Source: Rhododendron vialii
Lineage: Eukaryota; Streptophyta; Magnoliopsida; Ericales; Ericaceae
Length of the DNA stretch: 64,000 nucleotides
Direction of reading: 5' to 3'
Assembly: GCF_030253575.1 (NCBI RefSeq)
Contig: NC_080569.1
Location: forward strand, 20,130,001 to 20,194,000
Shown here: positions 55,314 through 64,000 of the stretch, one piece after another
Layout: each line of letters starts with the position of its first letter
How positions within the stretch are numbered: the first letter of the stretch is position 1
Notes under the pieces: generated by a model
What the model was told of the DNA's origin: nothing
Databases searched by the model: none
What the model saw: only the letters and a program-made list of their open reading frames with translations
Position numbers and translations under genes: made by a program

Positions 55314-57132
55314 AACCACCCCCACCAGAGGAAGCCGACGTCCTCGTCGGTAAGGCCCGTAAGTACTCCAGCACTTGCTTCTCAGACTGCCACAAAGTCC
55401 CATCCGTTTCCCATGTAGCCTCCGAGTCTTGCCTATTTTCACACTTCGCCAAACAGGAGGTTCTCCCATTTGCCTCGCTCTGCCCTTTCGCCTTATCATC
55501 CAGAATCCCATACATCTGAACTGCGAGAGAAGCCCGTTGAGCTTGTTTTCTTCCAGCAACCACCAAGTCTGGAAAATTCTGCACTTGAATTGCCGATAGC
55601 CATCCACCCGTTCCTTCCCTTGCCCGCTTTCCCTTCTCTGCCTTGGAACACCGCGGTACGAAGCAGGGCCGTTTCTCATCAGCAATCAAAATCCCACCAA
55701 GATGTGGCATCACAGCCACTTTTGCAGCCACAAAGAACTCATTACCCAGTATAAGTTCGAGGTCATCAAGCGGATACACCATCAAATCCACTTGCCCATT
55801 CCAGTCCCCGATCCTCAAAGCGACATTGCCCGTCATTCCATGCCCCACCTGTGCATTGGAATTTACTGTCTTGATCCGACTGAAACTTTCAACGACTTTT
55901 AAACCCAGCGACTGCACCACCCGTTCTGAAACAAAGTTGTGTGTGGCCCCCGTGTCCACCATGGCCAACACTTCCATTCCACAAAGCAACACTTTGACAT
56001 ACATCAAACCCGATCTTTGCGAGGTTACTGCCTTGTCTGCATGAATCACGTTGAGCAATTGCATAGGATTGACCCGGACATGCACTTCCGAGTCTGAATC
56101 ACCATCTTTCCCTTCATCCACGCAAATAGCATTCAGCTTTTCACGCTTTGGGCAATCCTTTGCCCGATGAGGCCCATCGCAAATGAAACAACCCTTGCTG
56201 AAATTCCCTTTGCCTTGCCGTTTGTCCTCTGCAACCGATTCAGATTTCTGACCCTTGTCTTTCTGACTCTTATCCCATTTCTTTGAACCAGATTTTGACG
56301 TGCTGGATTCAAAAGAATTGGATTCGCCCGTCAGTTTGAAATCTGCCAACCCATCGGCAGCAGCAACAGCCGATGGCAAGTCCTTAATTCCCAGCCTTCG
56401 TAGTTCCAACTGTGCCCAATTCTGCAAACCCGACATAAAATTGAAAACCTTGTCCTCCTCCGACATGTTCTTGATATCCAGCATCAAAGAACTGAATTCC
56501 TTCACATAATCTCGCACTGAACCCGTGTGCTTCAATTGTTTCAGCGACTCCCTTGCAAGCCACGAAGAATTGCAAGGCAGGAATTGATCCTTCAATTCCT
56601 TCTTCAGTGTATCCCACTGCTCGATCTTTGGACGCCCGCTGTCCTCACATCGAGTTCTCCACCAGAGTTTCGCATCGCCCATGAGAAACATCGTGGTGAT
56701 TGTCACACGATCTGCCTCCGGAACGCGAGCAGCAGAGAAGTACTGCTCCATATCCCACAGAAAGTTCTCCAACTCCTTGGCATTTCGGGCACCACCGAAA
56801 GCCTTCGGTTCAGGGACCTTTACACGAGTCTCGAATCCGTCTGAGCGACCCAAGAAAGCCCTCTTCACAACCAGCAATTCTGACTCCAAGTTAGAAACCC
56901 GCTCCTTCATGACATCTGAGAGTTTGTTGAAATCCGCCAGCATCTCAGTAAACTTGGTTTCCATCTGACCGACATGTGTTTCGTGAGCCTTTTTCTGTGA
57001 CTCGACCGAAGCCAACACGACGTCCAGGCGTTCAACCAAGGTAACGCCCTCATCAGAATCGTCATCACCAACGAGCTTTTCCAACTGTGTAACTCTGACC
57101 CGTACTGCCTCGAGTGCAGCATTTGCAGCCAT
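55300..57132 (-). CDS. Gag and aspartic protease polyprotein of the LTR element
   Basis: One open frame of about 610 codons. I chose the ATG at 57132 (MAANAALEAV) because the frame upstream of it only overlaps the primer-binding site. An N-terminal coiled-coil-like region is followed by a retrotransposon gag domain (FLWDMEQYFSAA, AKLWWRTRCED, ESLKQLKHTGSVRDYVKEF), a Lys/Ser-rich stretch, one CCHC zinc knuckle (CFICDGPHRAKDCP) and a pepsin-like protease with the active-site motif DTGATHNF and a later ILGNEF. It stops inside the 3' LTR (stop at 55300). Gag forms the particle and the protease matures it. The frame is intact, but without pol the element depends on a helper. Confidence 0.88.
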   Translation of the reverse strand: MAANAALEAVRVRVTQLEKLVGDDDSDEGVTLVERLDVVLASVESQKKAHETHVGQMETKFTEMLADFNKLSDVMKERVSNLESELLVVKRAFLGRSDGFETRVKVPEPKAFGGARNAKELENFLWDMEQYFSAARVPEADRVTITTMFLMGDAKLWWRTRCEDSGRPKIEQWDTLKKELKDQFLPCNSSWLARESLKQLKHTGSVRDYVKEFSSLMLDIKNMSEEDKVFNFMSGLQNWAQLELRRLGIKDLPSAVAAADGLADFKLTGESNSFESSTSKSGSKKWDKSQKDKGQKSESVAEDKRQGKGNFSKGCFICDGPHRAKDCPKREKLNAICVDEGKDGDSDSEVHVRVNPMQLLNVIHADKAVTSQRSGLMYVKVLLCGMEVLAMVDTGATHNFVSERVVQSLGLKVVESFSRIKTVNSNAQVGHGMTGNVALRIGDWNGQVDLMVYPLDDLELILGNEFFVAAKVAVMPHLGGILIADEKRPCFVPRCSKAEKGKRAREGTGGWLSAIQVQNFPDLVVAGRKQAQRASLAVQMYGILDDKAKGQSEANGRTSCLAKCENRQDSEATWETDGTLWQSEKQVLEYLRALPTRTSASSGGGGLLAP

Positions 57133-57176
57133 AACTCCAACCCGAAGTTCTGCAACTTTTGCTCCCAACCTGAGCT

Positions 57177-57188
57177 GCTTTGATACCA
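57177..57188 (-). promoter_or_regulatory. Primer-binding site of the gag-only element
   Basis: On minus, TGGTATCAAAGC begins two bases after the 5' LTR end. It matches the initiator-Met tRNA type with one change (A for G at position 9). Confidence 0.85.
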
Positions 57189-57190
57189 AC

Positions 57191-58062
57191 TGTCACGGGG
57201 CTATTTTTCGCCTAGAAATCTGCCCGTGATGGCACCAAGTTTGCCAACAACTTGGTCTCAGCCAACTAGTGTTTACACACACACCCGATATGTTTGAACG
57301 TCTAGGAACACACTCAAGAGTTACGGGAACCGTCCCAACCTTTATTAAGCACCAACTCACAAAGGATTACACTCAAGAACCTAGACAGAACAACCCTCTG
57401 CCTTAGGCTACGAAAATGCTTGCCTAAATAGGCTTACAATCATAAAAACGTGGCCACTAAGTACATGAGATCATGGGGCCAACCCATGATCTTGCAGTTG
57501 ACACCCCCAACTGCCCTAGGGCTGTGCTGGCACTGCCAGAATCTGCCAGCACACTGAACTGTGAAACTGCCTGGAGATAACTGCCGGTAACTGCCCGTTT
57601 CTGCCTTGGACACCTGTCCCATGCTGCCAGCAACACATGCAGCCCATTTCTGCCTTGGACACCTGTCCCACGTTCCCAGCAACATGTACAGAAATGCTGT
57701 TAACCGTCAATAACCGTTTTGCTCGAGCCAACTCAAGCCTGCCTCTGTTTTGCCCGAGCAAACTCAAGGCTGCCTGGCCAATTTCGTGATCCAACCCCAG
57801 CTCCCAATACTTAGCCGTTTTCCTCGATTGCCTTGTCCCACAAGCCTGCTTCCCGTTTAGCATCCCTGCCTCGATATCATCGGGCCATCATGTGCATCAC
57901 GACTGCCACTTGCCTTAGGGACCAGTGTCGACACCAACCGACACCGTCGGGTCACCTTGTAAAGACATGCCTGCCTCATGCCTTCGTTTCCACCGGTTGG
58001 CTAGGGTGCAAGGTGCCACCGCTAGCCAAGCTTAGCAAGCCTTGGAAATCAAGGTGCTAACA
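57191..58062 (-). repeat. 5' LTR of the gag-only element
   Basis: 872 bp, followed (on minus) by the primer-binding site. A purine-rich GGTGGGGGTGG precedes the other LTR at about 55315-55326. Confidence 0.92.
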
Positions 58063-58736
58063 CACGGTCATTACTTGTTTCTTTAATTGAATAAAGATTA
58101 TTTTGTAATCCATATCTAGGGTTTGGGAAAATTAAAGTGATAAACCACCAAAGTGGTCTCTGTCGTAGAGATTTTCTTAAATTTTAAGATAAAAGTTTTG
58201 ATTGCATAAAGTTATGTTTAGATCCATACGGGTAGTGATCGGCCCAAAGGAAGGTTATTATTTGGCCGGATTTGAAAGGTAGTTGATTTTTTTTTTTTGA
58301 ATAACATGTTTCTAGAATTTGCCTACGCGTTCAATTGTAGGTCCAAAGGAAGGCTTTTAATAAGCCAGACCTATTTTATATTGTTCATGATTAACTAGCT
58401 TTATTGGTGAGAAGACCACTTGCATGTTGTAATTACTGTCTAAATACTTGGTTATGACGATGCCTTAGGTTTCTTGAAAGGGCCCACCATTAAAGACATA
58501 GATTTCAAATTTTATTTTATGTCTGTTTGCATGTCTAAATTTTTATCCCTACAATTAGACCAAGTTTTGCATAATAATTGTATTCAGAATCTCTTATTTT
58601 TATCCCTACAAATAGACCGAGTTTTGCATGATAATTATATTTAGAATCTCTTATTTTTATCATCGCACTGAAGTAGATGGATATTTGTTAATTGTGAGAT
58701 TTCCTTTTATGATGTTATAGTTTTTATGATGTTATA
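58063..58736. other. Probable leader of the copia remnant
   Basis: AT-rich, with duplicated phrases (ATTTTTATCCCTACAAxTAGACC near 58538 and 58596; TTTATGATGTTATAG twice near 58706 and 58722). No gene is seen. Confidence 0.45.
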
Positions 58737-59258
58737 GTGAATGCATCTTCTATATCTGCCAATTTGAACAATATTCCAGTTCTTACGGGTTCCAACTTTG
58801 AAAAATGGAAAGAGCATGTTACAATTCATTCTTATGGCTATTCGGGCACTAAGAAAAGAAAATTAAATCCCAAGATTAAGGGAACTGCAGATGCTGGGGC
58901 TTCACAGACAACTGTGCAATATATTCAAGATAAAGGTGTTCCCTGTTCCTTTTGTAAAAAGGCTGTTGGTCATGTGAAGAAGAATTGTCCCAAATATCAT
59001 AAGTGGCTCGCAAAGAAAGGTAATCAATTCAGTTTTGTTTGCTGTGAATTTAATTTAGCTGAAATACGACCCAACTTGGTGGATAGATACGGGTGCAACT
59101 ATTTGCATAAGTGTGTCTATGCAAGGTTGTGTAAAGAGTTGAACACCCAGTGATGCAGAAAGGTTCATTTATATGGGAGATGGAAATAAAGTTCGTGTTG
59201 AGGCAATTGGAATCTACAGACTTAAATTAGAATCTGATTTTTTATTTGGATTTGGATG
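58737..59258 (+). pseudogene. Ty1/copia gag-protease remnant
   Basis: The frame opens with ANLNNIPVLTGSNFEKWKEH, the start of copia gag, then jumps by deletion to the zinc knuckle (CSFCKKAVGHVKKNCPKYHKW). After that come traces of the protease region: NLAEIRPNLVDRYGC, where the WxxDSGA motif is expected, and, in another frame, RFIYMGDGNKVRVEAIG. The bulk of gag and all of pol are missing. It is a truncated, frameshifted relic that the young LTR element neighbours. Confidence 0.75.
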
Positions 59259-60353
59259 AGACTGGTTACGTACAGTCATTTAGACTTAAATTTGAATATG
59301 GTATTAATTTTTCAGTTTTCCGCTTTCCGCTTTCATTTGATCAAATAACACCTTCGTCATTGCTTGTCTGCCACAGTGCAGATAGTTATGAATTCTTTTT
59401 TCTTTTTCATCCGAATTCATTTTCCAGTTCAAACAAATCAGAATCCCTTAAACTTCGTATCATCTAGTAATTCTTTGATTTTAATAGTACTTCATAAATA
59501 GTAGTAACACATTGCGATTTATGTTGTTGCTTTGTGTGCCACACCAACGTCTTCGTCCCTGTGAGATAATTAGTTCATATTGGATATGTCACTGTACTCT
59601 CTTGGCTTTTAGACTTTGCAGTTTGCAAAATACATCTTGAAAGCATTAGTGTTTTTCAAGTGTCAGCTTAATTAGCTTGCGCACACATAAATTAATTTCG
59701 AAGGCATTGTCTATATATAGGTTTGAAGTCACGTGATCTTCAAGTTCACATGCCCATGCCCTCCAACTGTTTAAGTTTTGAGCAATATTTTCTCTCTCGT
59801 CCACTTTGTGCCATGATTTAAAAATTTACATGAATAAGTGCCTAGTAAAATCTGATAGGTGACCTTGGATAGGCACTGTGTCGTGTTTGAATCGCGTCAT
59901 TCTAATCAATTAAGTTAACATCAAGCAACTCTTAATTTAAGTGTTTTATATATGTTGACACTAACCCTACCCAAGTAAAATCGTGTCATTTCAGGTTGAC
60001 ATTATTAACACGTTTAATTAAAAAACTTTAATAAAAAAAATGAGATTTGCAAGTAACAATGTTTCACATGAAAAATTTATTTCATCCGATACACAAAGTA
60101 AACACATTTTCAATTCAATAATAATTACATAAATACAAACCTATAGTATAAAGAGCAAAAGTATTAGGTGTTCATCATTATTAAGAGCAAAATAAATCTT
60201 ATTAATTTCATTGGCATTGGGTTGTGATTGGGTTCTATCATGAATGTCAAATGGAAAAGTAAACGGCTATGACATCATTTCTGGTTATGCAAGTTCAACC
60301 TGTATTCAACCCATTGGCTTTTCATAATGTTGGATCAATCTCATGTTCGTGCT
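59259..60353. other. Intergenic DNA, nothing recognised
   Basis: AT-rich with no supported gene or element boundary. Confidence 0.5.
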
Positions 60354-60627
60354 CATGTTAAAAAATATTGACCCAAACCAACTTACTTCGTGTGCTATTC
60401 AAATGGTGCTAACTCGTTGTGTCCCGATTTTGCATCCTTTAGTATCTCCAACCCAATTTTATAAGGGGAATGGTTTCTTCAAAATGAAGTCATGTTAAAA
60501 AATGTTGACCCAAACCAACTTATTTCGTGTGCTATTCAAATGGTGCTAACTTGTCGTGTCCCGATTTTGCATCCCTTAGTATCTCCAACCCAATTTTACA
60601 AGGGGAATGGTTTCTTCAAAATGAAGA
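60354..60627. repeat. Tandem duplication of a 137-bp unit
   Basis: Units at 60354-60490 and 60491-60627 both begin CATGTTAAAAAATRTTGACCC and end CTTCAAAATGAAG, with few differences. Confidence 0.9.
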
Positions 60628-61394
60628 ATGAATGGACTCCAACCCATCTCTATATTGACTCTCCAAAATAGAGACTTGAATTTGAGTCTCCAATTCGGAG
60701 ACCCATGGGACAGTACATTTGATGAAGACTCCAAAATGGAGACTTCAAAAATCACACTTTACCCCTGTTGGTATACAAATTACCACATCGTTTACACTTT
60801 TTGGTTTATTTTTACAAAATAGGTAGTATAAGTTTTAGTATTTAAATAGGTCTAATGTTCATCATCAAATTTACACCATTTTGACCACATCTTGAAAATA
60901 TCTTGACATTGAGACTAATAATGCCCTTGTTTTTAATTAAAATGAATGAAACTTTTGGATGGATAAAAATTCTAGATTAAAAATGAAGAATTTGGATTGG
61001 CGTTTGTATTAAAATTGAGAATGAGTGGGAGTTTGGGTTGGAAACTGAAGCATGGGACGTCTCAATTAAAAGTCACCCCCTCGCACATAATTGAATGAAA
61101 ATAAAGGCGGCCAAATCTTTCTAGGCGGTGGGTACATTGTCTACGGAGTACAGTAGTACTAGATCCAAAAGAACTACTCCTACTTGTATGTGGGGACTAA
61201 AATTTAAATAATGGAGAAATTATGCAATGGTCCCCTGAGTTTTGGCAAGCACACATGCAACTCCTTGACTTTTGCTATTCTAGTTTGCAATATTATAATT
61301 AATACACGTCGGCGTCTCCCAAATAAAAATTTTATATTCATTCGGGACGGAAAAAATCGTCACACCGCAAGCCCAAACCAATCTGAATCAGCTA
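60628..61394. other. Intergenic DNA with a short GGAGAC repeat
   Basis: A few GAGAC/GGAGACT motifs near 60670-60745. No gene. Confidence 0.5.
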
Positions 61395-62204
61395 GGGTAA
61401 ATTTCACTGACCTCCCTTGACGTTATTGACAAAAGCAGACACCTCTCTTGTAGATTTTGAAATGTCACTGCCATCCCTTACTTTATCTGACAATGTCTAA
61501 ATATCCCCTTCTGTCATCTTTTCATCCAAAATTGTAACGAAGTCAGCTAATTTCAAATATCTACGTTTTGAAAGGGCAAAACTACCTCTACTTCCTCTCC
61601 ACCTGATCTCCTACCTTTTCCCCTCTCTTTCCATTTTTGTCATTGACTTCTTTTCTCTTTTTACCCAGATCCTTGCCTGCAGATGTGCAACTACATTGTG
61701 CACATGAACATGGTTTTTCTTTTTCTTTTTCTTTTTTGAACTGAGTTTTAAGTGGACATAGATTGAAACCTGTTTATTTGTGTATATCCAGCCCACAAAG
61801 ATAAACTGTAGTTCTCATGTGAACTATTAAAAGTAAAATTAATATGAAAATAAGAAGAAAATTTGGCATAAAGGGAAAAAAGATTATAAAAAAAAAAAGT
61901 CTGGTAAACCTAAATTGATGCCCACTGGGTTTCATTATCAAGATCGCATCAATTTCGCCAATTTCGACAAATTGAAAAGGTAGGAAATCAGGTGAAGGAG
62001 AGGAAGTAGCTAGGGGTAGTTTTGGCCTTTCAAAACGTAGACATTTGATATTAGCTGACTACGTTACAATTTTGGATGGAAAAATGACGGAAGGGGGTAT
62101 TTAGACATTGTCGATAACGTAAGGGATGACAATGACATTTCAGAAACCTCAAGGGACGTGTCTGCTTTTGTCAGAAACTCAAGGGAGGTCTACGAAATTT
62201 ACCC
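61395..62204. mobile_element. Long-TIR foldback element, 810 bp
   Basis: The outer ends GGGTAAATTTC and its inverse are exact, and the arms (about 61395-61625 and 61975-62204) match in inverted order over some 230 bp (CAAAATTGTAACG.AGTCAGCTAA, CTACGTTTTGAAAGG). TA flanks both sides (61393-61394 and 62205-62206). There is no transposase; the loop is AT-rich. Such long arms can form a double-stranded RNA if transcribed. The superfamily is uncertain. Confidence 0.75.
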
Positions 62205-62206
62205 TA

Positions 62207-63067
62207 TTTTTAACTATATTTAATTTGCTCGAGAAACACCCTCTACACTAGACTCTTCCTTCTAAAGCCTTTAACAGATTTTTATATCGACTTTAAGATG
62301 ATTTTGACAGAAAATGTTCAAATTACGTTGTAATTTGTTAAATGCTATATTTTTTGTGCTTTCAAGGATATGTTAGTAGACATCTTAACGTGTTTCAAAA
62401 TTAACCAAAATCAAGCCAAAGTTCGAATAGTTTGGTCTGAATTGATTCATTTTGATCAATTCTACAAGTTACGATTCTCAAAATTTTCAACCCGGCCAGT
62501 AAGAGTTAATAATATCTTTGATAGTAGTATTAATTTATTTTTTTCTAAATTTATCCGAAGATGCTCTCCCTAAATTATCAGTCGTCCCTTGTCCTACATG
62601 CAACTACGTACCTAGCCCCTAGAAGATGTTACAAGCTCAAGGCCTTACGGAGTAGTAGTACTACTTTCGATCTGGTCCCAATTAAGCTTAGTGCTGTACT
62701 GTTGAAAGATTCCCGTTATCCCCAACGACTACTAGTATGGCATTTTTTAGAGCCTTATCTATGCACTACTGACGCACATTACATATACACACACTTATAT
62801 GCATATCTATATATATGCATTACACAGGTCTATATAAATATATGCATGCATATATACGCACAGTTCGATTGATTCGTGGATTTGCTCCTTATATAATTGA
62901 CCAGAGTTCAATTAATTCCTGGGAAGAAAGTATTCTCTCGTGAATCCCCTAGGCTCGGCATGACCTACCTTTGATCGGACCAGAGGGGGTTAGCCGAGAT
63001 GTGCATAAGCTGGCCCAGACACTCTTGACTGTCGAACAAAAAATACACACATATTCATATATATAGA
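62207..63067. other. Intergenic DNA, nothing recognised
   Basis: No supported gene. An alternating ATGCATA/TATATA-rich stretch lies near 62780-62860. Confidence 0.5.
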
Positions 63068-63242
63068 GTCCTACTATGGAGACCGACTGGGGAGATTGAC
63101 CGTGTATACCTACGGTCATGTGGCGCTCACTCTAAATCTTGATGATCCGAGTCATTCAATAATTTTTTATCCCTTCAAAACTCAGAGTGTGTCTCGCGTG
63201 ACCGTCTGTACGCATGGTCGGTCTGCCCGGTTGGTTTCCTTA
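63068..63242. repeat. Imperfect inverted repeat, probable small MITE
   Basis: The left end CTACTATGGAGACCGACTGG and the inverted right end CTAAGGAAACCAACCGGGCA, followed by shared GACCG..TGxGCTCACTCT-like sequence, suggest an old 175-bp foldback element. Matches are patchy. Confidence 0.4.
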
Positions 63243-63445
63243 GCTTTTTTAAATAATGTATAGACATGCATAAACCATATAGGGGTGAGAGAAAGTATCT
63301 TTGATGTTAAATTGCGTGCCACAGTCCCACTTGGTTATATGGCAGCCGAGCAGTCAGAAGAATCTTTTGTTACATTGCGAACCTCTTTTTACTTGTAGAT
63401 CAGACACATTTATTATCAAATGCAAAAAGGATCACCTCATATATA

Positions 63446-63448
<3 letters not shown>

Positions 63449-63492
<44 letters not shown>
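63449..63492. repeat. (TA)n(CA)n compound microsatellite
   Basis: A TA run passes into a CA run without interruption. Confidence 0.9.
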
Positions 63493-63580
63493 AATATTCT
63501 TATAAGGGTGCGCTTACCGTATTACGGTAAGGATATGCCCCTTTCCCGACTAATTTGCGATGATCCGAACCGCTCAATGT

Positions 63581-63771
63581 GTTCAGAACGTGATTTTAAG
63601 GGTACCCACAGTAAATCAGCCAAAAAAAAGAGACCGAAAATGGCTTGATCCGAGCAGTTTTTGTTTGTATTTTATCGAACGGTTCAAATAAAAACTGCTC
63701 CAATCAAGCCATTTCCGGTCTTTTTTTTTTTACTAATTTCTCGTGGGTACCCTTAAAATCACGTTCTGAAC
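63581..63771. repeat. Hairpin with about 83-bp arms
   Basis: 63581-63663 (GTTCAGAACGTGATTTTAAG..) and 63689-63771 (..CTTAAAATCACGTTCTGAAC) are inverted copies with few mismatches. The loop is about 25 bases. Most mismatches cluster near CAGTAAATCAGCC / TACTAATTTCTCG. It is probably a foldback MITE and a possible small-RNA source. Confidence 0.8.
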
Positions 63772-63784
63772 ACACACACACACT

Positions 63785-63959
63785 GAGGATCAAGTCAAGA
63801 TGCCCTGATTTAGTGTTAGGTCCGGACTTTTGCTCTAAGCCGTTATATCTGTTCGATCAAACATATTTTTCGCGAATTCGGACCATTGAAAACACAATTC
63901 AACGGCTGAGATCGTGGTCCGGACCTAACTCAAAATCCAGACGTCTTGACTGGATCCAG
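63785..63959. repeat. Foldback MITE, about 175 bp
   Basis: The left arm GAGGATCAAGTCAAGATG..TTAGGTCCGGAC and the right arm GTCCGGACCTAA..CGTCTTGACTGGATCC pair over about 45-60 bp, with an inner GCCGTT/AACGGC pair. A perfect GTTAGGTCCGGAC core is present in both. Confidence 0.75.
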
Positions 63960-64000
63960 TCCACACCCCTTCACGTCTGCACCTCCCCTTTTCCGATCGA

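Larger units (their letters stand above)
54442..58062 (-). mobile_element. Young gag-protease-only LTR retrotransposon (TR-GAG-like)
   Basis: Two 872-bp LTRs (54442-55313 and 57191-58062) are flanked by CACGG on both sides (54437-54441 and 58063-58067), a perfect 5-bp target duplication. Read on minus, the LTRs start TGTTAGCACC and end CCGTGACA. I found only one difference between them (TGCCCGAG near 54971 versus TGCTCGAG near 57720), pointing to very recent insertion. The 1.9-kb interior encodes gag, a CCHC knuckle and an aspartic protease but no reverse transcriptase, RNase H or integrase. It must have been moved by another element's enzymes, as described for plant TR-GAG elements. Confidence 0.92.

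Noticed and set aside
55300-57189. Start of the gag frame at 57189
   Set aside because: That start would be a TTG two bases beyond the LTR and inside the primer-binding site; the ATG at 57132 is the first proper start.

Overview
The window is plant nuclear DNA, most likely from a eudicot. It is AT-rich, has spliced genes with GT-AG introns, many long (GA)n tracts, a plant-type oligopeptide transporter, and a dense nest of plant transposon families. I cannot name the species. Only a small part is host coding sequence: one large intact gene, the seven-exon oligopeptide transporter (OPT) on the minus strand at 45647-49106, and a dispersed cluster of very small secreted-peptide genes and their broken copies (910, 2392, 21354 minus, 22254, 36777, about 43440 minus, 44690). 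A weak spliced candidate lies at 34424-36167 minus.

Layout. 1-2847: intergenic DNA with a SINE-like tRNA head, a Stowaway-like MITE, a peptide-gene remnant and the first glycine-rich peptide gene. 2848-18259: a 15.4-kb Mutator-like element (MULE) with a 9-bp target duplication. It carries a degenerate Ulp1-protease gene on the plus strand and a degenerate MURA-type transposase on the minus strand, and a complete 3.7-kb hAT element (3605-7343, perfect 8-bp target duplication) sits inside it. 18260-24805: MITEs, a hAT-type MITE, and a divergent pair of small peptide genes. 24806-33167: an old full-length Ty3/gypsy element with 2.2-kb LTRs, a TAGCT target duplication and a decayed pol. 33168-37673: repeats, the weak spliced candidate and a peptide pseudogene. 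37674-41488: a structurally complete PIF/Harbinger element with both ORFs open. 41991-42551: a solo LTR. 42790-45025: a peptide gene broken by a Tourist-type MITE, and an intact larger peptide gene. 45647-49106: OPT. 49821-53714: a 3.9-kb terminal-inverted-repeat element without a transposase. 54442-58062: a very young gag-protease-only LTR element next to a copia remnant. 59260-64000: intergenic DNA with tandem duplications and several foldback elements.

The peptide-gene blocks are segmental duplicates that extend into their flanks. The copies therefore act as empty-site controls for one another: the MULE and two MITEs are absent from the matching position of sister copies, which fixes their ends. 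Family members share an N-terminal signal peptide, a Gly-rich, Arg/Lys-rich or His-containing middle, and a hydrophobic C-terminal tail ending in S/T-Y-F-L, resembling a GPI-attachment signal. I cannot assign this family to a named one. It and the intact Harbinger are the most interesting items here.
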